The notes under the pieces were generated by a model. That model was not told where the DNA came from, did not search any database, and saw nothing but the letters and a program-made list of their open reading frames with translations. The position numbers and the translations under genes were made by a program. A stretch of 64,000 bases of DNA, taken from contig JARVLF010000008.1 of assembly GCA_030849465.1 (NCBI GenBank), positions 62,001 to 126,000 of the forward strand, read 5' to 3'. Below, in pieces: positions 21,378 to 31,600 of this stretch. Source of the DNA: Moesziomyces globuligerus. Its lineage: Eukaryota > Basidiomycota > Ustilaginomycetes > Ustilaginales > Ustilaginaceae. Position 1 is the stretch's first letter; the number at the start of each line of letters is the position of its first letter.

Positions 21378-23079
21378 CTACGAGTCGATCTTGTCCTTGA
21401 TCTTGCCGAGCAGCTTGGACATCTTTCCCGAGCCTGTTTGCGAATGGCCATGTTCGTGGGGTTGGGGAGGAGGTGGTTGGTGGTTGCCAAAGTGGTGGAG
21501 GTCGTCTTCGTGTTCGGCGCCGAGGCGGAGTCGTTTTCCGCAGTTGGGACGGGACGAGAGGAGGGGCGTGCCGTCGTGGCGGAACTCGAGGCGCTGAACG
21601 CACATTCTTCGATTCCCCTCCTCCTTTTCGAGCGCATGGAAGATGATAAAGTGCTCCTGCTCGACGCCCAACACGACGCATGCACCGCCTGGACCCATGA
21701 TGCTGCGATGACGATCGGTCGAGAGCAACGGCTCGGGAGGGCAGTGGTAGGGTCCAAAGAGGCCGTTGTGCGAGATCGAATACGACGTCGCATACGTGCC
21801 GTTGGTAAAGGTGCCCGAGGAGAAGAAGAGGATGTACGCGTTGCTCGGTGCGTGGTGGAAGAGGTAAGGCGCTTCGAGCAGTCCGCATTGATAGTCGTGC
21901 TTCGGTCCTTGCAGAGGCTGCATGTCGCCAACCAGCGAGAGGCCGTCCGGCGACAGCTCCGACAGCCACAGCTGCGGATGCTTCGTGTACATGCGGTCCC
22001 AATCCGTCTGCAGTCATAGAGGGCGGTGTCTCCAAAGGTGAGCAGATGAAACCAGAGATGGAAGCTCAACGACAAGGAGGAAGCACTCACCTTGTACACA
22101 AGGTATCGCTTGCCGCTGGCCGGGTCTTCGAAAGGCTGCGGGTCTAGTGTACCTCCGGTCTCTCCCTGCAGAGGTGCACATCATCCATGCACAAAGGCCG
22201 TAATCTGTCAGTCGCGGTTTCCTGGCCTTGGTCAAGCTAGTTCCAACGGGGTACTTACCCTAGAGATGAGGGGACGGTCGGTGATCCATCGGTATGGACC
22301 TTTAGGATCGCGGTCCGAGTAGGCGACGCCGATGCACTGCTTCTTGTAGACCGCGTCCTGGCAGGAGACGTACATCAGATAGCCGCCTCGACCCTGCGGA
22401 GCCTCGATGACCTCTGGCGCCCAAAGGAAGCCCTGTGGTTCCAGGAAAAGGATCGTTTCAGTCACGCTCTGGTGGACTATGCCAATTTGGGCGCATGGGC
22501 TGGGGTACTTACTGGCGCACCGGACTGGTACGACGGCAGGGGCCCTGGAAGGCAGTCGTGCTCATGGTGAGTCCAGGAGCAAAAGTCCTTTGTGTACGAG
22601 CACTGGATGTTCTTGCCGTTGCCGTTCGTACCGAATGCGTACCAGGTCTGCGATGCGCGGTCGTAGAACACACCGGGATCGGCAAAGTCGTGGCCGATCA
22701 CTGTCAGCCCCACGAACGCGATAGGCAAGCGGAGCAGAGGTACGTTGATCAATCTCGGTCTACCAAGTGCTGCCAAGCAATAGAACAGGAAGGGTCTGCA
22801 TACCTGGATTAACGTAGCCTAGATGAGGATGAGCCGGCATGATGGTGAAGTCGTCTGGCTAATATCTGTGAGAGTTAGCTCGAGATGGTGGCGAGCGTGC
22901 AAGGTCTTCGTAGCTCACGATCCACAGATGCCTCCAGATGCCTCCTGTGGTCCGTGTGCTCGGCGAGCATAGCCGGCGGTCGGAGGCTGTCCACTCTGCA
23001 CGATCGGAAAGCGTTCGACTGAGGCTGTGTTGCTCGGCCAGGGCAGCATGAATGTTGCGAGCAACAATGACCTCAACAT
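21378..23079 (-). CDS. Glycoside hydrolase family 43-like protein, multi-exon; 5' end uncertain
   Basis: Probable secreted arabinan/xylan-type glycosidase with a five-bladed beta-propeller. Supported exons, read on minus: 22858-22804, 22700-22513, 22432-22259, 22165-22091 and 22007-21378; all junctions keep frame and have GT/AG borders. Catalytic-site motifs fit GH43: ADPGVFYD (base Asp), FLWAPEV, LDPQPFEDP (modulating Asp) and LLEAPYLF (acid Glu). The C-terminal 35 residues are Pro/His-rich and end in a lysine-rich helix. For the first exon, an ATG at 23079 opens MLRSLLLATFMLPWPSNTA, a good signal peptide, but its frame joins the 22858 exon only through a weak GTGGAT donor and the CAG acceptor at about 22854. 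The better GTGAGC donor at about 22909 fits a different frame that starts at 23173. The gene is therefore real in its body, but its N-terminus is unresolved. Substrate cannot be told. Confidence 0.75.
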
Positions 23080-24302
23080 GCTTTGGATGCATGGCAAGGA
23101 GGCCCAGATTGCCGAGACCATGTGGAGGTTGCCGAGGCAACGAACAGAAATGATGCTTACGACAGTCTAACACATCTTGGAATCAGCTGGCAGATCGCGG
23201 TCTAACAAAATTAATTGATGACAGCTTGTTATGTAATATTCACTTTAAATCTTAGCCCCCAATCGAGCGTGAAAGTGGCGGGGGTCGTACAAGGCCGCCT
23301 CGGCGCAGATCTGCGATGATCCCCCTCGTACAGTACAGCCGGCAAACGCGGCCATGGATGTCGCCCGTAAGAAGTGCCGTTGCCGGTGGCTTTCACACAT
23401 TTGCTCATTTGCCCATGCTACTGTACCGGCGCGCTCTTTCCCCTTTGTCGCTCGTGAACGCTGTCGGTGCGCGCTTCAGCCTCATCGCGTAAGCTTCGTT
23501 GGCCCGCCATGACCGCCACAGCATGCACATCTCCTGGCTTGCACTTGGGAATTTCCACTAGTGAACAGACCGAGCTGCAGCCAATGTCCCAAGCGCAGTG
23601 TGCAGAAAGGGGCTGAGGCAAAGTCTCAAGCCTCACGAGAGGTGCAGCGTCGAGTTCGGCCGCAAAAGGCGACGCAGGGCGGTGGCTCTTTCGAAGACTC
23701 ACTGGTGACAAACTACAGTAGCTCAGTTCTGCAAAGATTGCCCAGTCCAAGTGCGTCGAATTCAATTACAGAGGCAATACAAACAGGCCTGGATGTTTGT
23801 GTGGAGTGAATGCATCTGGCCTGAGTAGAAATGCCCGATGACCGGATTAGGCAAAGCTGCAGCGCAGCGACGCCGCCGCTATCACGCAGCTGCAGCCTTT
23901 GCATTGGTGCGCTTTCAACACTCTGAAACCCATCCTCGGCGCCCATCGAGCAGGCCAAGCTCCGACCCTCGATCCATCCTCGCTCGCCGCCCGCATGCCT
24001 CGCACTCTCTGCCCTACCCCGCACCGCGACCTCCGTCCTGCTCCACTTTCCAAGTACCCTGGACATTTACGCCCGCTTTCAGCCCTGCCCCCCCGCTCAG
24101 TACGCCCTCGGATCCCCTTTTTGCTCAAGTTGCATATCATCGTCGTCCAACTCCCTTCCCTTCCTACCATCAACTGGCTAACCCCAACTTTCAGCAGCAG
24201 GAAGCAATACCCTCCGCTTCTAGCCCAGTGCTTGCACATCACCGTTTCACCAACAACATTCACAGTCGGTCCTCTCGAACCTAACGAGACAAGTTCGCCA
24301 TC
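23080..24302. promoter_or_regulatory. Divergent promoter of GH43 gene and acyl-CoA oxidase
   Basis: About 1.2 kb without a recognisable gene. It contains GTACAGTAC at 23328-23336 and its near complement TACTGTAC at 23419-23426, and CCTCGG hexamers at 23298, 23934 and 24106. The last 300 bp before the oxidase start are C/T-rich leader-like sequence. CCTCGG is the core bound by FarA/FarB fatty-acid regulators in Aspergillus; a similar use here is inference. Confidence 0.5.
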
Positions 24303-26615
24303 ATGTCGACTTGGACCGACAACCTCACCATGGAGACCATGGCGAAGGAGAGGGCCAACCCTCCCTTTGACGTGCGCAAGGTAAGCCGCTCACATTTCTT
24401 GATGCGTCTGCCTCCGTTCGACAAGCTCTGACTGACTCGCATTCTTTTCTCCCGTGTCACAGATGTCCATTGAGCACCACGGCAGCGAGAGCGACCTGGT
24501 GAAGAAGGAAAAGTTCATGCTCGAGGCGAGCCGTGACCCGGTGTTCTACTCGGCTGACATCTACGACCTGACCAAGGAGCAGATCCGCGAACGCACCATG
24601 CAGCGCATCCAGCGTCTGGCGCACTACGTCACGAGCGAGTCGGTCGATGACTTCCAGAAGCGCATGGAGCTCATGTCGCTGCTCGACCCGGGTCTCTGGA
24701 CGCGACTGGGTGTGCACTACGGTCTCTTCCTCGGTGCCATCCGCTCGGGCGCCACGCCCAACCAGTTCTCGTACTGGATGGAGAAGGGCGTCATCGCCTG
24801 CCAGGGCATGTTTGGCTGCTTCGGCATGACCGAGCTCGCCCACGGCTCCAACGTCGCCGGTCTCGAGACGACGGCGCACTTTGATGCGCAGACCGACGAG
24901 TTTGTCGTCCACACGCCCAACCTCGGCGCCACCAAGTGGTGGATCGGCGGTGCGGCGCAGACGGCTACGCACTGCTCGGTCTTCGCCCAGCTCATCGTCA
25001 AGGGCAAGCGCTACGGCACAAAGACATTTATCGTGCCGCTGCGTGATCCCAAGACGTTCCAGCTGCTGCCCGGCATCAACATCGGCGACATTGGCAAGAA
25101 GATGGGCCGCGACGGCATCGACAACGGCTACATCCAGTTCACCAACGTCCGCATCCCGCGTGCCTACATGCTCATGAAGCACACCCAGGTCACCCGCGAC
25201 GGCGAGGTGCGCGAACCCCCGCTCCAGCAGCTCACCTACGGCGCCCTGCTTCAGGGCCGAACCGCCATGGTGGCTGATGCTGCTAACACGGCCAAGAAGG
25301 CACTCACCATCTCGGTTCGCTACGCCGCTGCCCGCCGTCAGTTCAAATCCGACGGAAAGGCGCAGTTCGAGACTCAGATTCTCGACTACCCCATCCACCA
25401 GCGACGCCTCATGCCCCTCGTCGCCCAGGCTGTCGCTTTCGGCTACACGGCTTTGGAGCTGCAGCGCCTGTTCGAGGAGACCTCGCAGGCGCTGGAGGCG
25501 CTGGAGCCCGGTGACCCCAACCTCGATGCCACCATTGAGAAGTTGAAGGAGACGCACTCTACAAGTGCCGGTCTCAAGGCATTCTGCACCTGGGCCACGC
25601 TCGAGACGATTGACCGCTCCCGACAGGCATGTGGAGGTCACGGATATTCGTCCTACAACGGCTTCGCCAACATGCACGCCGACTTTGCGGTGCATTGTAA
25701 GTCCCTTGACCCTTCTACGATCTTTTCTCGACCCCAGACGCTGACTCTTCTATCTCATTCTATCTGGCAGGCACATGGGAAGGCGACAACACAATCTTGG
25801 CATTGCAGGCCGGACGCTTTTTGATCTCGGCATATCAGGATGCGCTTGACGGGAAGGAGCAGGTGAGCGCGGGGACGAAGTATCTCAACAACATCGAACA
25901 GGTCTTGTCGGCCAAGTGCGAGTCTGATGAGGCTCTCGACACTCTGGACGGCATCGACCGGGGCTGGGCTACCGTTGCGGCGCACGCTGTCAAGAAGGCA
26001 TCCGAGGACTACCAGGCTTGCCTCAAGGCGGGGCGAAGCCGCGAACAGGCATTCGAGGACTGCTCGCAGGTGCGCTTTGTCGCCGCGAGCGTGCACACTT
26101 CTGGCTACATCTTCCGCCAGTTCCGTTCCGCCGTGGAGCGTGTGGAGAGGAGCGACGACGGCGTGCGCGACCATCTCGAGCTGCTGGCCAAGTTCTACGG
26201 CCTGTGGCAGATGGAGGAGAAGGCGGCCTTTTTCCTGCGCAGTGGCTGGCTTACGCCGGCGCAGCTCGACTTTGCCTCGGCCAAGGTGACCGAGTACTGT
26301 GCCAAGACGCGCACGTTTGCCATTCCTCTTATCGACTCGTTTGCGCTCTCGGACCACCTGCTCAACTCGCCCATCGGCCGCTACGACGGCGACATCTATC
26401 GCGAGTACTTCCGCATGGTGCGCCGCAACAACCCGCAGCTCAAGGAGCACCCGTACTTCGAGCGCCTCATCCGCCCGTTCATTGAGCGCCAGACGGCCGA
26501 GCTCGAGGACTTTGACGAGGCCATCGGCATCGATGACGAGATCGAGGAGATCAAGCAGGACCGCGAGGAGGCCGAGGCCGAGGCCAAGGCGGCCGCCGCC
26601 GAGGAGAAGAAGTAG
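24303..26615 (+). CDS. Acyl-CoA oxidase
   Basis: FAD enzyme for the first, H2O2-producing step of peroxisomal beta-oxidation. Exons are 24303-24380, 24463-25696 and 25771-26615 (introns with GTAAGC and GTAAGT donors), giving 718 residues, normal for the family. Visible features are FGMTELAHGSNVAGLETTA (flavin/substrate segment), RQACGGHGYSSYNG and, across the second intron, CTWEGDN with the catalytic Glu at about 441. The C-terminal oxidase domain follows and ends in an Ala/Glu/Lys helix, AAAEEKK. No SKL-like PTS1 is present, and the N-terminus has no obvious PTS2; some yeast acyl-CoA oxidases also lack PTS1 and enter by other contacts. The 26-residue first exon was chosen because it keeps frame and has a good donor. 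Confidence 0.94.
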
Positions 26616-27104
26616 ATTCCCGTGGTTGTCTCATCCTTCCCTGCTGTTCCTGCCTTATTCCCCTTGCCCTTTGCGTAACCAGACAAGTGTTGCTACGAGA
26701 AGGTCGTGCGCGTATCGTCCCCATCATGTGTGAGGGTAGACCAGACGATGGCGGTCTTTGACAGCGGGATTGGGGTTGGAAGTGTTAGACCCGAAGGTCG
26801 CGAACTCAATTTATTTATAAATCATCTCGTGCGTGAAGAGCACGGCCAGTGCCGAGTCGGAAATGAGCCGACCCCGCACGCGCCTCAGCTCGGCGGTGTC
26901 GCGCTGGCTGGCCGAGTGCGTTTCCACGCTGGAAGAAAAGGCAAAGTCCAACGCAGCCGAAGCTGGGGAGCTGTGCAGGAGCCAACCCTGAGCGACTCAA
27001 TTTGAACCCCACCGACACACCGACGGGACACGCTAGCTTCCCACCTTCGTCCATCGCTCTCTTGACGCACACGCACACGCACACGCACACGCACATCGGA
27101 CACC
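26616..27104. other. Acyl-CoA oxidase 3' UTR and ERV46 promoter
   Basis: The region has an A/T-rich AATTTATTTATAAATC block near 26809-26824 that may mark the end of the oxidase transcript or a TATA-like element for ERV46. It ends in an ACGCAC repeat immediately before the ERV46 start. Confidence 0.5.
27066..27096. repeat. (CACACG)n hexanucleotide repeat in the ERV46 leader
   Basis: About five head-to-tail ACGCAC units end roughly nine bases before the ERV46 ATG, so they should lie in the 5' UTR. Confidence 0.85.
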
Positions 27105-28412
27105 ATGGGGAGGAACGGCGTGTTGGGCCAGCTGCGAGGCATCGATGCCTTTTCCAAGACGATGGACGATGTGCGCATCCGCACCAACGCCGGCGCGCTC
27201 ATCACCATGGTCTCGGCGCTGCTGATCGTCGTGCTGACGATTGGCGAATTCATCGACTACCGCACGGTGCACCTCAAGCCGTCGCTCGAGGTGGATCGGT
27301 CGCGCGGCGAGAAGCTGACGGTCAACATGAACGTCACCTTCCCGCGCGTGCCGTGCTACCTGCTCTCGCTCGACGTGATGGACATCTCGGGCGAGCACGT
27401 CAACGACATCCAGCACGACATTGAACGCACGCGCATCACGCACGACGGCAAGCCCATCACCCAGGGCAAGAAGAACCTCAAGGGCGATGCGGCTCGCATC
27501 GCGCATACGCGCGGCAAGGACTACTGCGGCGATTGCTACGGCGGTCAACCTCCGGCGAGCGGATGCTGCAATACGTGCGACGAGGTGCGCGAAGCCTACG
27601 TCCGCAAGGGTTGGAGCTTCACCGATCCCGACCACGTCGATCAGTGCGTTGCGGAAGGCTGGTCGCAAAAGATCAAGGAACAGAACAAGGAGGGTTGTCG
27701 GATCTCGGGCAAGCTGCACGTCAACAAGGTCGTCGGTAGCTTCCATCTTTCGCCCGGTAAGGCGTTCCAGAGGAACAGTCAGCACATCCACGACCTTGTG
27801 CCCTACCTCTCCGGAACGGGTGCGGAGCATCATGACTTTGGTCACATCATCCACGAGTTTAGCTTTGGATCCGAGCAGCAGTACCATGGACTCACCTCGG
27901 CCAAGGAGCGACAGGTGAAGCGTAAGCTCGGTGTCAAGGATCCGCTCGAGGGCGTGAGGGCGCAGACGCAGCAGAGCCAGTTTATGTTCCAGTACTTTCT
28001 CAAGGTCGTTTCCACCGAGTTTCGTCCGCTCGCAGGAGAGACGCTCAAGACGCAGCAGTACTCGGTCACCACGTACGAGCGCGATCTCTCTCCCAGCGCC
28101 AATGCAGCTGCTATGGCAGGCATGTCCAACGAAGGCTCGGGCGCCCACATCTCGCACGGATTCGCAGGCGTCCCAGGCGTGTTCTTCAACTACGAAATCT
28201 CTCCCCTCAAAACCATCCACGCAGAACACCGTCAGTCGCTCTCCCACTTCCTCACTTCCACCTGCGCCATCGTAGGCGGCATCCTCACCGTAGCTGGCAT
28301 CATCGATAGCCTCGTCTACAACTCCAGACGCAGACTCCGTTCCTCCTCCGCCTCGGACGACCACGCAAGAGAAGGCCTCGGCTTCACCTCCAAAACAGGC
28401 AAATTCCTCTAG
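27105..28412 (+). CDS. ERV46: ERV46/ERGIC3-type ER-Golgi vesicle protein
   Basis: Predicted membrane subunit of the Erv41-Erv46 retrograde receptor, cycling between ER and Golgi in COPI/COPII vesicles and returning leaked ER residents. The 435-residue, intronless protein has a short cytosolic N-terminus (LRGIDAFSKTMDDVRI), a membrane span at about 31-50 and a large lumenal domain. The lumenal domain carries the conserved cysteine cluster CGDCYGG...CCNTCDEVREAY (about 144-168). A second span lies at about 385-405 and a short cytosolic tail follows. The start at 27105 has a good context (CACCATGG). The 3' end faces the large coiled-coil gene with only 204 bp between stop codons. Confidence 0.93.
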   Translation: MGRNGVLGQLRGIDAFSKTMDDVRIRTNAGALITMVSALLIVVLTIGEFIDYRTVHLKPSLEVDRSRGEKLTVNMNVTFPRVPCYLLSLDVMDISGEHVNDIQHDIERTRITHDGKPITQGKKNLKGDAARIAHTRGKDYCGDCYGGQPPASGCCNTCDEVREAYVRKGWSFTDPDHVDQCVAEGWSQKIKEQNKEGCRISGKLHVNKVVGSFHLSPGKAFQRNSQHIHDLVPYLSGTGAEHHDFGHIIHEFSFGSEQQYHGLTSAKERQVKRKLGVKDPLEGVRAQTQQSQFMFQYFLKVVSTEFRPLAGETLKTQQYSVTTYERDLSPSANAAAMAGMSNEGSGAHISHGFAGVPGVFFNYEISPLKTIHAEHRQSLSHFLTSTCAIVGGILTVAGIIDSLVYNSRRRLRSSSASDDHAREGLGFTSKTGKFL

Positions 28413-28616
28413 ACGTTTTCCCCAAACCCCCAGACTTCGGCACCTTGTACATACTCTTGTCCACGCAAATCACATGCTCTCCCCGAGCACTCAGCCTGCA
28501 TCTCCCCTGACATCTTTTCGGACCGTGAGGACGGGTGCGACTCCGATGGAATGGACCTGCGATGTGCATGTATGCACTCTATAAATACAAATGCAGTGAG
28601 GGGGAGGATGTACGGC

Positions 28617-31600
28617 TCAGTCCTTGGGCGGCGGGATCGGTCTCGGCGCGAGGAGCGGCGAAGCGAGGGGCGAGACGGCCTGCCGCTGCGTCGTGCAGAG
28701 CCGGCTCTGGGCGTCGGTGAGCTCGTTGAGGATGTGCACCTTTTTCTCGGCGTCGCTGCGGCGCTCCGCGTCCATGCGGTCGATCAGCCTCGCGTAGGCG
28801 TGGTTGGCCTCGCGCAGCTGCGTCTCGAGCTCGCCGACGCGTTCGGCGCGCTGGCGGATCGAAGCCGTGTGGGCGAGCTGCCTTTCGAGCTCCCGTACGC
28901 GCGAGACGAGCTGCGGCACATCCATGCCGAGCGTGATGGTGCGCTTGATCATGCCGCTCGCCGAACCGGCCTCGGCCGCCGCACGCGGCAGCGAAAACGA
29001 CGTCTGCGACATGCCCGCCACGCTCGTCGCCGAACTCGGCAGACCGAGCTGCGTCGAGCTCGGACTGCTCCCGGAGCGCAGCGACGTCGAGTCGGACGCC
29101 TCGCCCGGCGCGCATCCGTCGCCGAGCGAGACGTTGCCCACGCCGCCCTCGGCGCGTGGCTCGGGCGTCTTGGCGTGTGCGCGCGCGTCCGACCCCGGGG
29201 CGGAGAACGGCGAGATGTACCGGATCGACGGCGACGAGACCGCGCTGTAGTTGGACCGCGTCGGCGAAGGCACCATGTCCAGAGCCGACGCCGAGCGCAT
29301 CGGTGCGAGCGAGCCGCTCCCGGGCAGTTGCAGCGCCGAGACCGCTCTTGGACTCGCCTTGTCCCCCAGCGTCCGCATCGACCGGTTCGAGCCCACGCGC
29401 CCGAGGCTCTTGGGCAGACTGAATGCAAGCGCCTCGCCCGCCTTGGCAGGCGACGTCGAGAGGCCCAACATCGAGTCGCTAGCCGGCGTCAGTCCCAGCG
29501 GCGACGGCGGCGCCCGAAGCGTCGACCTCGCCACCTCGAGCTGCTCGCGCGCCTCGACGAGCTCGGCCTTGAGTCGGCCCTCGCGCTCCGCCTGCTCCTT
29601 GACCTTGGCCGTGAGCGAGCTCACTCGCGCGACGAGCGCCTGCTGCATCGACGCATCCTCGTTCTGCGCCTGCGATGCCGCCTCGTTGCTCGCCTTATCC
29701 GCATCCGCACGGCTCTGCTTGCCGCCCTCGGACTCGAGCGCCAGGTCGATCACGGCGCGGCTCACGGCCATCGTGCTACGGAGCCGTTCCGTCGCGGCTT
29801 CGAGCTCGGCCTGCAGCTCGCCAGCACCCAGCGGCGTGCGGCCCGAGCTCGGCGACCGTGCCGCTGTCGGGCTCGGCAGAGCGTCGCGCGGCTCGAAGGC
29901 TTCGCGCAAAGCGTGAAGGTCGGCCGAACCCTTGGCAGCAGCCGAGAGGTCCGGAAGCATCGCCCGCAGAGTCTCGACCGAGCGCAAACAGGCCTGCAAG
30001 ATCGCTGGCTCGTCGTCGCCGCGCATCTCCGAGGACACTTTGCGCCCGCCGCCGAAGCGGTCGATCAGATTGCCCACTCCCTTCTTCGGCAGCGGCACCG
30101 TCGATACAAGAGGCGAGACGCCCTTGCTCATTCGCATTGGCATGGCGTCCGTCGATGCGGCAGGTGAGGAGACGATCGAGGCGCTTTGCACCCGCTTCTC
30201 GAGCTCCCGCTTCTGGCCCTCGAGCGCTCCGAGCTTGGCCTCGAGCTGCTCCACTTCCTCTCGTTTCTGGCGCTCGAGCGACTGGATCTGCTCGGCGAGC
30301 GTGCGGACCTCTCCTTCGAGCCGTGTGGCGCGCTCCTCTCCTTGACGCTTGCAGCTGTCGTTCTTCTCGGTCAGATTGCGCACCTCATCTTCGAGGCCCC
30401 GCAGCTTCTTCAGGTCTTCAGACGACGGTCCCGGTTGCGGCTCTGGCTGCGAGGCTACCAAAGCCTGAAGGCGCTCGACTTCCGACCTGAGTTGTCCGAT
30501 CTCGGCATCCGCTGATGCGGCACTAGCCCCGTTGGTGACGCCTTTGTCGCCGCCTTTTTCCGTTGGCGCAGATGCATCCGACGTTGCGATGCTGTCGCGT
30601 GCTGAATCGTGCGTGTTTGCGCGGGCGAGCTCGAGCTCGAGGTCTCCGAGATGGGTCTCGAGGTTGGAGAGCAGACCAGCAATGTCTTGACCCGCCGTCT
30701 TGGTCTTCTTGGCGACACCGGACGAGCCCTTCTTGATCATCTCGAGCAGATCGTCCATCTCCTCGCGGCCCTCGAGCTTGCCGAGCATGCGAGCACATCG
30801 CTTGTCGCACTCCTGCAGACGACGCTCGGCGCTCTCCAGGCGTCGCTCGAAGGCATGGAAGAGCTCGTCGCGTTCCGCCATGATGCGGCGTTCCGCTCCC
30901 ACGGCAAGCTCCAGCTCTCTGAGCTTGTTGTCCGCTTCAACTGCTTTCGAGCGGGTGTCCGTGACTTGTTTCTGCGCCTCGGAGATTTGCTGTTCCGCAC
31001 CTACACGCGCCTTCTTCTCCGTACCGAGTTCGGTCTGCACTTTCTCAAGCGCCTTCTCGAGCTCGGCAATGGCTTCGGCCCTGCTGGAAGCCAACGCACT
31101 CGCGGCGTCCTGAGCTGTCCGGGCGGCCTGCAGATCGGCCTGTAGCGAAGCGAGGCCCATAGTGCCTTGACTGAGCTGTCGGCTGGATTCGTTCTGAACG
31201 TCGGCCACTTTGCGCTTGTGGTCTTCGGTCGCGCGCTCTGCCGCTTCGGCCCGTGTGCGAAGAGCTTTGACCTCATCGTTCTGGGCGTCGAGTCGCGACT
31301 GCAGCTCTGCAAGGGCGCGCTGGCCGGCCATCGACTCGGCCTTGGCGTTGACAAGGGCATCCTCCTTTTCCTGGTCGCGACTGCGGCTCTGGTCTAGTTG
31401 CTTGTGCATCCTCTGCTCGACGTCTGCAACGGCTGAACGTACGGCACTGATCTGGGCCTGACGTGCTGTCTCTTCGTGTGCGCGGAGCTGCTCGCGCAAG
31501 ACACGCAGCTCCTCTGCGGCACTTGCGCGCTCGCGCGACTGCTCTTCGAGCTGCTGGGTGAGACGGCCCGAGGTCTCTTCGCGACGCTGCGCCGTATCCC

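Noticed and set aside
27033..28364. 443-codon minus-strand frame across ERV46
   Set aside because: Antisense shadow of ERV46, ending in the translated hexanucleotide repeat.
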